The position numbers and the translations under genes are program-made. Of a stretch of DNA of 7,248 nt, positions 1-5,002 are shown in pieces (the stretch's first letter is position 1; each line of letters opens with the position of its first letter). The notes below the pieces were generated by a model. It did not search any database. It was not told where the DNA came from and worked only from the letters and a program-made list of their open reading frames with translations. Source of the stretch: a bacterium (GTDB lineage: Bacteria > Zixibacteria > MSB-5A5 > GN15 > FEB-12); the NCBI GenBank assembly GCA_030612965.1, contig JAUWMW010000116.1, positions 1 to 7,248 of the forward strand. The letters run 5' to 3'.

Positions 1-849
1 GTGGCGGCCATGCTCTTGTCCAGAGCGATCGGTGACCAATTGCACGCCGTCTTTGTCGATAACGGGCTGTTGCGCAAGAACGAATTCACCGACGTGATCG
101 ACATGCTCAGCCAACTGGGCATCAACCTGCACCCGGTGGACGCTTCTTCGCTGTTTCTGGAGCGCCTGGCTGGCGTGACCGACCCGGAGGAAAAACGCAA
201 GGTCATCGGCCCCACTTTTATTGACGTCTTCGAGGCTGAAGCCGACAAGATCGGCCAGGTCGATTACCTGGCGCAGGGGACGCTGTACCCGGACGTGATC
301 GAATCCGTGTCGTTCAAGGGACCTTCGGCCACCATCAAGTCGCATCACAACGTCGGCGGCCTCAAGGAGCGCATGAAACTCAGACTGATTGAGCCGCTGC
401 GCGAGTTGTTCAAGGATGAAGTGCGCGCGCTCGGACGCATCCTTGGTCTGCCCGAGCAGTTTATCGGGCGCCACCCTTTCCCGGGTCCGGGACTTGCGGT
501 ACGGATTCTCGGTGAGGTCACCAAAGAGCGTTGCGATCTGCTCAGAGAAGTTGATTCCATCTTCATTGAGGAGTTGCACCGACACAATATCTATGATGAT
601 ATCTGGCAGGCCTTCGCGGTGCTGCTGCCGGTCAAGGCGGTCGGTGTGATGGGGGACGAACGAACCTATGAAAACGTGGTGGCGCTGCGCGCCGTCACTT
701 CCACTGATGCCATGACAGCCGACTGGTCACGAATAGACTATGATATCCTGGCGACTATTTCCAACCGCATCATACGAAATGTCAAAGGAGTCAACCGCGT
801 CACCTATGACATATCTTCCAAACCACCCGCCACGATAGAGTGGGAGTGA
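1..849 (+). CDS. guaA: GMP synthase (glutamine-hydrolysing), C-terminal part, 5' end outside window
   Basis: GuaA converts XMP to GMP in the cytoplasm, using ATP and ammonia channelled from glutamine, in the last step of de novo guanine nucleotide synthesis. The visible 282 residues open with VAAMLLSRAIGD, which in the family directly follows the SGGVDSS pyrophosphatase P-loop. The GTG at base 1 is therefore an internal valine codon and not a start, and the glutamine amidotransferase domain lies upstream of the window. Family signatures seen are FVDNGLLRKNE (about residues 18-28), SHHNVGGL (114-121), EPLRELFKDEVRALG (131-145), GRHPFPGPGLAVRILGE (156-172), and the C-terminal dimerisation domain with LLPVKAVGVMGDERTYE and the ending KPPATIEWE. 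The length agrees with the part of about 520-residue homologues that follows the P-loop. No frameshift is seen, and the gene stops with TGA. It converges on the anti-sigma gene across a 715-bp repeat island. Confidence 0.97.
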   Translation: MAAMLLSRAIGDQLHAVFVDNGLLRKNEFTDVIDMLSQLGINLHPVDASSLFLERLAGVTDPEEKRKVIGPTFIDVFEAEADKIGQVDYLAQGTLYPDVIESVSFKGPSATIKSHHNVGGLKERMKLRLIEPLRELFKDEVRALGRILGLPEQFIGRHPFPGPGLAVRILGEVTKERCDLLREVDSIFIEELHRHNIYDDIWQAFAVLLPVKAVGVMGDERTYENVVALRAVTSTDAMTADWSRIDYDILATISNRIIRNVKGVNRVTYDISSKPPATIEWE

Positions 850-860
850 GTGACACGGTC

Positions 861-881
861 AAGCAGGCTCGCCTGTTTCTT
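861..881 (+). terminator. Possible weak terminator hairpin after guaA
   Basis: Twelve bases after the guaA stop, AAGCAGG and CCTGTTT can form a 7-bp stem (one G-U pair) around the tetraloop CTCG. It is followed by CTT rather than a long T run, so it is at best a weak intrinsic terminator. Related text (AAACAGGC) recurs near 1551-1558 and 4698-4705, so the hairpin may instead be one more dispersed repeat. Confidence 0.3.
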
Positions 882-912
882 GCCGCTGCGCTGCGCACTA
901 AGGATAGTTCTC

Positions 913-1039
913 TGTGGGCGGCAGACGTCCTCGTCTGCCCCTTTTCGCACAATCTTGCAGGTTGAAACCCCTGGGGTTTTGACACCCGCGCTCGCCGAGA
1001 TGCACCTGTATTGGTTCACGTGTATGAAACCCGGACGAA
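913..1039 (+). repeat. 127-bp direct repeat, copy 1 (R1)
   Basis: This block aligns without gaps to 1344-1470. By hand count, 113 of 127 bases are identical. Three parts can be seen. Module A (913-941) is a perfect 8-bp hairpin, GGCAGACG and CGTCTGCC around TCCT. Module B (954-983) begins CTTGCAGGTT, contains an AAACC/GGTTT stem around CCTGG, and ends GAC. Module C (991-1039) starts CTCGCCGAGATGCACCTG and runs to CCCGGACGAA. The copies differ by scattered substitutions plus a cluster at 1013-1016. No open reading frame is credible here. It is probably a non-autonomous palindromic intergenic repeat. Confidence 0.85.
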
Positions 1040-1067
1040 CGGGCTTGTTGAAAGAGGTCGCTTTCTC

Positions 1068-1170
1068 GTCATTGCGAGCGACCGAAGGGAGCGCGGCAAT
1101 CTTATACTACATATAGCTCAACGAATTGAGATTGCCGCGTCGTCCGCCGCGGCGGACTCCTCACAATTAC
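1068..1170. repeat. Inverted pair of CATTGCGAG-type dispersed repeats
   Basis: The left arm starts GTCATTGCGAG and ends CGCGGCAATCT (1092-1102). The right arm starts AGATTGCCGCG (1129-1139) and ends CTCACAATTAC (1160-1170). The inner 11-bp arms are perfectly complementary and the outer arms partly so, giving one long imperfect hairpin with a 26-base loop. The right arm contains a perfect 16-bp palindrome, GTCCGCCGCGGCGGAC (1142-1157). Repeats of the style GTCATTGCGAG...CGGCAATCT are known from memory in many bacterial genomes and commonly occur as such inverted pairs. Small reading frames across this stretch are repeat-derived and not genes. Confidence 0.75.
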
Positions 1171-1186
1171 GGCATCTGGGGTTTGT

Positions 1187-1210
1187 CAGCACGCCCGAAC
1201 GTCCGGGCCA
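1187..1210 (+). repeat. Short dispersed repeat (module E), copy 1
   Basis: Nineteen of 24 bases match 4903-4926. The shared core is CCGAACGT followed two bases later by GGGCCA. It lies between the CATTGCGAG pair and the ATTCCCGC hairpin. No function is evident. Confidence 0.45.
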
Positions 1211-1275
1211 CATGTGGAACGCACCTGTCGCTGTGCTTTAGGTGGGGTACCAGTGTCAGGGGGGAAATCGGATGG

Positions 1276-1295
1276 ATTCCCGCCTCCGCGGGAAT
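1276..1295. repeat. ATTCCCGC-type palindromic repeat
   Basis: ATTCCCGC (1276-1283) and GCGGGAAT (1288-1295) form a perfect 8-bp stem around CTCC, flanked by GG before and GACA after. This matches a hairpin found intergenically in many unrelated bacteria (core ATTCCCGC...GCGGGAAT, similar to neisserial dRS3). Two smaller hairpins follow: GCGC-GAA-GCGC at 1312-1322 and ACACGG/CCGTGT at 1328-1344. The second of these touches the start of R2. Confidence 0.7.
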
Positions 1296-1343
1296 GACAG
1301 AGAGGAGAGGGGCGCGAAGCGCGAGATACACGGCTTGACCGTG

Positions 1344-1470
1344 TGTGGGCGGCAGACGTCCTCGTCTGCCCCTTTCCGTACAGTCTTGTAGGTCTAAACC
1401 CCTGTGGTTTCGACGCCCGCGCTCGCCGAGATGCACCTGTATTTCGGCACGTGTATGACACCCGGACGAA
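1344..1470 (+). repeat. 127-bp direct repeat, copy 2 (R2)
   Basis: This is the second copy of the repeat at 913-1039, in the same orientation and 431 bp downstream. Module A stem arms lie at 1351-1358 and 1363-1370. Module B begins CTTGTAGGTC (1385-1394) and closes with GAC at 1412-1414. Module C begins at 1422. Bases 1422-1450 match the anti-sigma coding region at 1712-1740 in 27 of 29 positions. Read on the minus strand, that stretch would encode AEIQVHLGE, against AEIEAHLGE in the real protein. This copy looks closer to the anti-sigma gene than R1, because it keeps TTTCGGCAC where R1 has diverged. Confidence 0.85.
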
Positions 1471-1493
1471 AAAGTCAGGATCACAATCCTGAC
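1469..1493 (-). terminator. Intrinsic terminator of the sigma/anti-sigma operon
   Basis: Read on the minus strand, GTCAGGAT and ATCCTGAC form a perfect 8-bp stem around TGTG, followed at once by TTTTT (bases 1473-1469). It sits about 70 bases past the anti-sigma stop codon, in the right orientation to end that operon. The lead-in on the minus strand is CTTGTAGGTC, the same ten bases that open module B in R2, so the terminator may have been recruited from the repeat family. Confidence 0.55.
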
Positions 1494-1506
1494 CTACAAG
1501 AGTCGC

Positions 1507-1521
1507 CGGGTGCCCCACCCG
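1507..1521. repeat. GGGTG-CCC-CACCC hairpin (module D, copy 1)
   Basis: CGGGTG (1507-1512) and CACCCG (1516-1521) form a 6-bp stem around CCC. Related hairpins with the core GTCGGGT occur at 4818-4837 and 7218-7235. It lies between the operon terminator and the anti-sigma stop codon, so it would be transcribed in the 3' untranslated region of that mRNA. Confidence 0.4.
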
Positions 1522-1564
1522 CCGCGGCAGGCTGTGGGATCAGCGCGAGAAACAGGCTCGCCCC

Positions 1565-1813
1565 CTACTTCCCGAACTTCTGTCGCCAGCGCTCCCTGAG
1601 AAGTCCCGTCAGCTTCTTCTCCAATGATGCGGGCAATGTCTCCGGCTTCCCCTCACGACAAAGCGTCACCGTTTGGCGCAGCGTGTCGACCATGATGCGA
1701 CAGTTATTACACTCGCCGAGATGCGCCTCTATTTCGGCACATAGTTCGGGGTCAATACCGCCATCGAGGTAGTCGCTAAGATTCTCGATATATTCAGGAC
1801 ACTTTCTTGCCAT
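1565..1813 (-). CDS. Zinc-binding (zf-HC2/ZAS) anti-sigma factor, soluble
   Basis: This 82-residue protein most likely binds and silences the ECF sigma factor encoded just upstream. The motif H31-x3-C35-x2-C38 (HLGECNNC) is the ZAS zinc site. Cys5, 26 residues before His31, would be the fourth ligand, and this spacing equals that of RsrA (Cys11, His37, Cys41, Cys44). There is no membrane segment. The C-terminal 30 residues are basic and helical-looking (LEKKLTGLLRERWRQKF). The ATG lies inside the sigma gene, overlapping its end by 20 bp. A ribosome site GAGGAA (plus-strand 1818-1823) sits 4 bases before it, which suggests translational coupling and a fixed ratio of the two proteins. Redox sensing is inferred only from ligand spacing and solubility; other ZAS proteins sense other signals. 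Confidence 0.9.
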   Translation of the reverse strand: MARKCPEYIENLSDYLDGGIDPELCAEIEAHLGECNNCRIMVDTLRQTVTLCREGKPETLPASLEKKLTGLLRERWRQKFGK

Positions 1814-2396
1814 AACGTTCCTCGAAGGTTGACGACAACATGTCGCGCAGGGCCAACGGCGCCCGAAGGATTCGTGATTTGGTCGAGGCTACGGTCTGTT
1901 TGGTCAGGCGCGCCACTTCCTTGACGGACAACTCCTCGATATAGCGTAAGACGAATACTTCGCGATACTTGTAGGGTAACTTATCTACCGCTCCGTTCAC
2001 CGTTCGGCGCAACTCATCGGACTCGAGTTGTGACTGTGGATCCTGCCAGTCGAAAAGCCGAATGCTGTCCTGCTGATCGTCGCCGTGCGATCCGGCTCCG
2101 GGAAGGTAGTCTTCGATCGGTTTCAGATCAAACTGCTTTTTCCTGGCGTAGAGGACGCGCGCTTCATTCAGAGCGATACTGGACAGCCAGGTGCCGAACG
2201 ACGCCTCACCTCGAAACTGGTCGATCTTGTCGATCGCTTTGAGAAAACTGTCCTGCAAGATATCCTCGGCGTCCTCAGTGTTGGCCGTCAATCGGCGCAC
2301 AAAGGCGTAGACTTTCTGCTTGTTGGCCTCTATCAGCTTTGCGAAGGCTTCGAAATCTCCGGCCTGCGCCTTTGCGACTAATTGCTTCTCATCCAT
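1794..2396 (-). CDS. RNA polymerase sigma factor, ECF (sigma70) family
   Basis: This 200-residue protein directs RNA polymerase to a dedicated set of promoters when released by its anti-sigma factor. Sigma region 2 spans about residues 13-85 (DFEAFAKLIEANKQKVYAFVRR, then the typical NTEDAEDILQDSFLKA and FRGEASFGTWLSSIALNEA). A linker follows with a DYLPG segment and acidic, Gln/Asp-rich text (92-125). Sigma region 4 spans about 128-187 (LPYKYREVFVLRYIEELSVKEVARL, then the helix-turn-helix TVASTKSRILRA). The length is normal for the family. The ATG at 2396 has no clear ribosome site. The hexamer TATATT ends 8 bases before it, so the message could be leaderless. The gene is divergent from the protease gene and forms an operon with the overlapping anti-sigma gene. 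The regulated genes cannot be read from the window. Confidence 0.95.
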   Translation of the reverse strand: MDEKQLVAKAQAGDFEAFAKLIEANKQKVYAFVRRLTANTEDAEDILQDSFLKAIDKIDQFRGEASFGTWLSSIALNEARVLYARKKQFDLKPIEDYLPGAGSHGDDQQDSIRLFDWQDPQSQLESDELRRTVNGAVDKLPYKYREVFVLRYIEELSVKEVARLTKQTVASTKSRILRAPLALRDMLSSTFEERYGKKVS

Positions 2397-2595
2397 TTGA
2401 TCGCAATATAGCGAGAATGATTCGGCAAAACATCATTGTATATGCAGAAGTCGACGAGAGGACAAGGCACCGTCGGGCATCATCACTCCATCCCGCCGCA
2501 GTCTCTGCGCCTTAAGCGGCGCCGGCAAACGACCCCACAGTCACGGTTGCACGTATCCCCTTGCGCCTCCTGGAGGGCGCAATCGGTATTTGTGG
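2397..2595. other. Divergent intergenic spacer with one hairpin
   Basis: This spacer separates the sigma gene from the protease promoter and shows no credible coding. The one clear structure is TTGCGCC (2561-2567) pairing with GGCGCAA (2576-2582) around an 8-base loop, with no T run after it. It lies just upstream of the protease promoter and could be an operator or an insulating hairpin. No repeat modules of the other islands are found here. Confidence 0.5.
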
Positions 2596-2623
2596 TTGAC
2601 AGAACATGATAATGCGCTATCTT
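2596..2623 (+). promoter_or_regulatory. Sigma70-type promoter for the protease gene
   Basis: A perfect -35 box TTGACA (2596-2601) is followed after 16 bases by TATCTT (2618-2623, four of six consensus). Transcription would start near 2630 and give an untranslated leader of about 90 bases before the ATG at 2721. This is a consensus-type, probably housekeeping, promoter. The nearby ECF sigma factor is not needed to explain it. Confidence 0.5.
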
Positions 2624-2636
2624 ATATCGAGTTAAT

Positions 2637-2658
2637 GGCGGTGTACGACCGCCCTTTT
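2637..2658 (+). promoter_or_regulatory. 5'-leader hairpin with short T run
   Basis: GGCGGT (2637-2642) and ACCGCC (2648-2653) form a perfect 6-bp stem around GTACG, followed by CTTTT (2654-2658). It would fall within the first 30 bases of the protease transcript. It could be a 5'-stabilising stem or a weak attenuator. The T run is too short to call it a terminator. Confidence 0.4.
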
Positions 2659-2720
2659 GCATTTACGCCCAGGCTCTCTCGACGATTCGTAGGGCCGCTA
2701 ATCCCAGAGGAGATATCAGC

Positions 2721-4550
2721 ATGAGGTTGCTTCTTGTATTGTGCATCGTGTTTGTCATCGCAGCATCAGCGACGGCACAACTCACCAATGAAGACATTGA
2801 GGCGTTGCGCGAGCGCGCCATCGAGGAAGGCTGGACTTTCGAAATAAGCGAGAACGACGCCACGCAGTACTCACTGGATCAACTGTGCGGTCTGATAGTA
2901 CCGGACAACTGGCGGGAGACGGCTCATTTTATGGATATCACGCCAACTCGTGACCTGCCGGCATCCTTTGACTGGCGTGACTCGGACGGCTGCACGCCGG
3001 TTCGCAATCAGGGTGGCTGCGGCAGTTGCTGGGCGTTTTCTACGGTCGGCGCATTGGAATGCAATATCAAGATTCGCGACGGTGTCTCTGAAGACCTTTC
3101 GGAGCAGTACCTGGTGAGTTGCAACCGCAATGGCTGGGGCTGTGATGGCGGCTGGCTGGCGCATGACTATCATGAGTGGAAGGCCGACGCCTGCGGTGGG
3201 GTGGGCGCTGTTCTTGAGGCCGACTTCCCTTATTTTGCGGCTGACCTGCCCTGCGGTTGTCCTTACAATCATCCTTACACTATCGAATCATGGGCTTTCA
3301 TCGGTCCGCAGTGGGGTACTCCGAGTGTCGGGGCAATGAAGCAGGCTATCATGGACTACGGTCCCATCTCGATCTGTGTATCGGTAAACAGTTCCTTCCA
3401 AGCGTATGGCGGCGGGATATTCGGCGGTTGTGCCAACGGTGACATCAACCACGCTGTGGTGTTGGTGGGATGGGATGACACTCAGGGCTCCGGCGGCGTC
3501 TGGTTCCTGCGCAATTCCTGGGGCCCCGGTTGGGGCGAGGGTGGATACATGCGTATCCCCTATGGATGTTCATATGTCGGCTACGGAGCCGCTCTGGTCG
3601 ACTACGCCGGCGGCGCATCGTTTGTGGCCGATACCAGTGTCGGTTGGGTGCCGTTCGAGGTCGGTTTTACCGGTTATTCTACGATGGACATTGAGAGTTG
3701 GAGTTGGGCGTTTGGGGACGGTGGTTCCGCCTTCGTCCAGTCGCCGGTACATATCTATGAGGAACCAGGCTGCTACGATGTTTCTCTTGAAGTCGCCACC
3801 ACCGGTGGTGATACACTCATTCGCACTCGGTACAACTGTGTTGCCGCCCTGGCCGACACCCTGGTCGGCGACAGCGTTTGTATCGATCCTGATTCCGTCG
3901 TGATAATAGTGGTACGCGGGGTTAACGCCACGCCGGTACAGGAGATCAGGATCCCTGTCGTCTACACAGGTACTCTTGAACTGATGTACGACTCCTTCAG
4001 TACGGTCGGATGTCGCACCGAGACGTTCGAGGAGCAGGGGCTCATTCAGTTTATCCCAAGCAGCAAGAAGCTTACGCTACGGCTCAAAACATCGGAGAAT
4101 CACACTCATCCCGATCTTGAGCCGGGCTCCGGCGATATCGTAAGACTATACTTCCATGTTGCGGGGACGCCGTCCTTCGGAGCGCAAGCAACAATCGCTC
4201 TCGACGGCTACACCAGCGGATCAGGTGATCGCCTGCCGACATTCTCCGGCTTGATTGCCGAGTACGAGGTAGCTTCGGTGTCCGGCCTTGCTGCTTATTC
4301 GAGTTGTTGTCGCGGCGTACGTGCAAATATCGACAGCGATCTTTTCGACGTAATAGATATCGCCGATCTGGTGTACCTGGTGGACTATATGTTCACCGCC
4401 GGTGCGGAGCCGGATTGCTGGTATGAGGCCAATGTCGATGGTGACCTCGTGGGTGACCTCCAGCAGACGGTCGACATTGCCGACCTGGTCTACCTGGTCG
4501 ATTACATGTTTGACAGCGGTCCGCTGCCGCCTCAGTGTCCCACATACTAA
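2721..4550 (+). CDS. Secreted papain-family (C1A) cysteine protease with PKD, cohesin-like and dockerin-like regions
   Basis: This 609-residue exported protein has a Sec signal peptide at 1-19 (MRLLLVLCIVFVIAASATA, then QL). A short pro-region of about 60 residues lacks the ERFNIN motif of papain zymogens. The catalytic domain (about 80-295) has Gln97 and Cys103 in RNQGGCGSCWAF, His244 in INHAVVLVGW and Asn265 in RNSWGPGWGEGG. All active-site residues are present, so it should be active. A PKD domain follows (about 300-375, WAFGDGG...HIYEEPGCYDVSLEV). Next is a beta-rich, cohesin-like region (about 385-520, weaker call). Two dockerin-like calcium-loop repeats end the protein (536-558 and 571-597), both containing DIADLVYLVDYMF. 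The ATG is supported by AGAGGAG at 2706-2712. It probably acts outside the cell, degrading protein, with the tail used for attachment or assembly. It appears to be transcribed alone. Confidence 0.93.
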   Translation: MRLLLVLCIVFVIAASATAQLTNEDIEALRERAIEEGWTFEISENDATQYSLDQLCGLIVPDNWRETAHFMDITPTRDLPASFDWRDSDGCTPVRNQGGCGSCWAFSTVGALECNIKIRDGVSEDLSEQYLVSCNRNGWGCDGGWLAHDYHEWKADACGGVGAVLEADFPYFAADLPCGCPYNHPYTIESWAFIGPQWGTPSVGAMKQAIMDYGPISICVSVNSSFQAYGGGIFGGCANGDINHAVVLVGWDDTQGSGGVWFLRNSWGPGWGEGGYMRIPYGCSYVGYGAALVDYAGGASFVADTSVGWVPFEVGFTGYSTMDIESWSWAFGDGGSAFVQSPVHIYEEPGCYDVSLEVATTGGDTLIRTRYNCVAALADTLVGDSVCIDPDSVVIIVVRGVNATPVQEIRIPVVYTGTLELMYDSFSTVGCRTETFEEQGLIQFIPSSKKLTLRLKTSENHTHPDLEPGSGDIVRLYFHVAGTPSFGAQATIALDGYTSGSGDRLPTFSGLIAEYEVASVSGLAAYSSCCRGVRANIDSDLFDVIDIADLVYLVDYMFTAGAEPDCWYEANVDGDLVGDLQQTVDIADLVYLVDYMFDSGPLPPQCPTY

Positions 4551-4577
4551 AGGGCTTGTTGAAGAAGTTACCATGTG

Positions 4578-4596
4578 TGTGGGCGGCAGATGTCCT
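4578..4596 (+). repeat. Half-copy of module A (left arm plus loop)
   Basis: Eighteen of 19 bases match the start of R1 (913-931): the GTGGGCGGCAG arm and the TCCT loop are present, but the complementary CGTCTGCC arm is missing. Directly after the loop begins the hairpin element at 4597. Upstream text GGGCTTGTTGAA (4553-4564) also occurs right after R1 (1041-1052), so more of the repeat context is shared. Confidence 0.65.
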
Positions 4597-4662
4597 GAGG
4601 CTGTCCCGCAAGTTTGTTTCGCAGGGTCCTGACACCGCCAAAGGCGGGGTTGTGACCCTGCG
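4597..4662 (+). repeat. Hairpin element, copy 1 (GAGGCTGTCCC lead plus nested stem)
   Basis: The lead GAGGCTGTCCC is followed by a short spacer and a nested hairpin. The outer stem is CGCAGGGTC (4620-4628) with GACCCTGCG (4654-4662), 9 perfect pairs. The inner stem is CCGCC (4635-4639) with GGCGG (4643-4647) around AAA. It lies 46 bases past the protease stop. No T run follows, so it is not a standard terminator, though it may stabilise the 3' end of that mRNA. The second copy is at 7111-7177. Confidence 0.65.
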
Positions 4663-4758
4663 ATCTCCTCCAAGCGGTTGCGGAGAGTAAGCTTAAGAAA
4701 CAGGCGGTTCTCACGACCTCCTCCGGATGTCGAAGGAACCACCGGAACGGGGACTTCT

Positions 4759-4786
4759 GGGGCAGACCGGGAGGTCTGCCGCCCAC
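4759..4786 (-). repeat. Module A palindrome, inverted copy
   Basis: GGCAGACC (4761-4768) and GGTCTGCC (4773-4780) form a perfect 8-bp stem around GGGA, with the flank GCCCAC reading as the reverse complement of the GTGGGC start of R1 and R2. The innermost pair differs from the other copies (C-G here, G-C in R1 and R2), with both sides changed together. Confidence 0.65.
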
Positions 4787-4788
4787 AG

Positions 4789-4884
4789 GTGTGAAACGGG
4801 AACAAATTTCTGGTGGTGTCGGGTGACCCCGCCCGACGCCCGTCTTCACACGTGACTGCTGTCAGGGGACCTTTCGACACCACC
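4789..4884 (+). other. Region with competing inverted repeats upstream of the LtaS-like gene
   Basis: Three pairings can be read. GTGTGAA-ACGGG (4789-4800) pairs with CCCGT-C-TTCACAC (4839-4851), with one bulge. Inside that, GTCGGG (4818-4823) pairs with CCCGAC (4832-4837), a module D hairpin. GGTGGTGTCG (4812-4821) pairs perfectly over 10 bp with CGACACCACC (4875-4884). The third crosses the first and overlaps the second, so they exclude each other or form a pseudoknot. No known riboswitch is recognised. Overlapping repeat copies are the simpler explanation. Confidence 0.4.
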
Positions 4885-4902
4885 CGCGAATAAGACCTCT
4901 TA

Positions 4903-4926
4903 CAACATGTCCGAACGTGTGGGCCA
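4903..4926 (+). repeat. Short dispersed repeat (module E), copy 2
   Basis: This matches 1187-1210 at 19 of 24 bases in the same orientation. It is the last repeat module seen before the promoter of the LtaS-like gene. Confidence 0.45.
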
Positions 4927-4965
4927 TCCGCTCGGCTTAGTTTCCTGTTCAATCTCCGAGGCGGC

Positions 4966-4994
4966 TTGACAATCCGCTTCGCGCGCTGCATGTT
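4966..4994 (+). promoter_or_regulatory. Candidate promoter of the LtaS-like gene
   Basis: A perfect TTGACA (4966-4971) is followed after 17 bases by CATGTT (4989-4994), which matches only three of six -10 consensus bases. The -10 ends 8 bases before the ATG at 5003. If it is used, transcription begins at or next to the start codon, which fits the absence of a ribosome site. Confidence 0.35.
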
Positions 4995-5002
4995 TGGCCG
5001 TC

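Noticed and set aside
1..3. GTG at the first base as the start of guaA
   Set aside because: The protein begins just after the expected SGGVDSS motif, so this is an internal valine codon of a gene cut by the window edge.
913..1470. CRISPR array
   Set aside because: Only two long repeats 431 bp apart, with no regular short spacers and no cas genes.
850..1518. Several 60-110 codon reading frames on both strands of the repeat island
   Set aside because: They run through palindromic repeats, change content between repeat copies, lack ribosome sites and contain no recognisable protein family.
1794..2720. Control of the protease by the divergent ECF sigma factor
   Set aside because: The protease promoter has a consensus TTGACA box typical of the housekeeping sigma factor, and no shared ECF-type motif was seen.
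2871..3903. Alternative frames inside the protease gene
   Set aside because: The catalytic residues, PKD motif and signal peptide are all in one continuous frame, so the others are shadows.
4597..4662. Standard Rho-independent terminator of the protease gene
   Set aside because: The stem is strong, but the bases after it are ATCTCCTCC with no T run.
4221..4991. A 256-codon minus-strand reading frame across the protease 3' end and the second repeat island
   Set aside because: It lies opposite a well-supported protease coding region, is rich in Arg, Ser, Pro and Thr as expected of an antisense shadow, and continues into repeats.
4551..5002. Remnant of an autonomous insertion sequence, suggested by GGGCTTGTTGAA and GAGGCTGTCCC, which resemble IS ends
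   Set aside because: No transposase fragment, no matching opposite end and no target duplication could be found, so only small repeat elements are reported.
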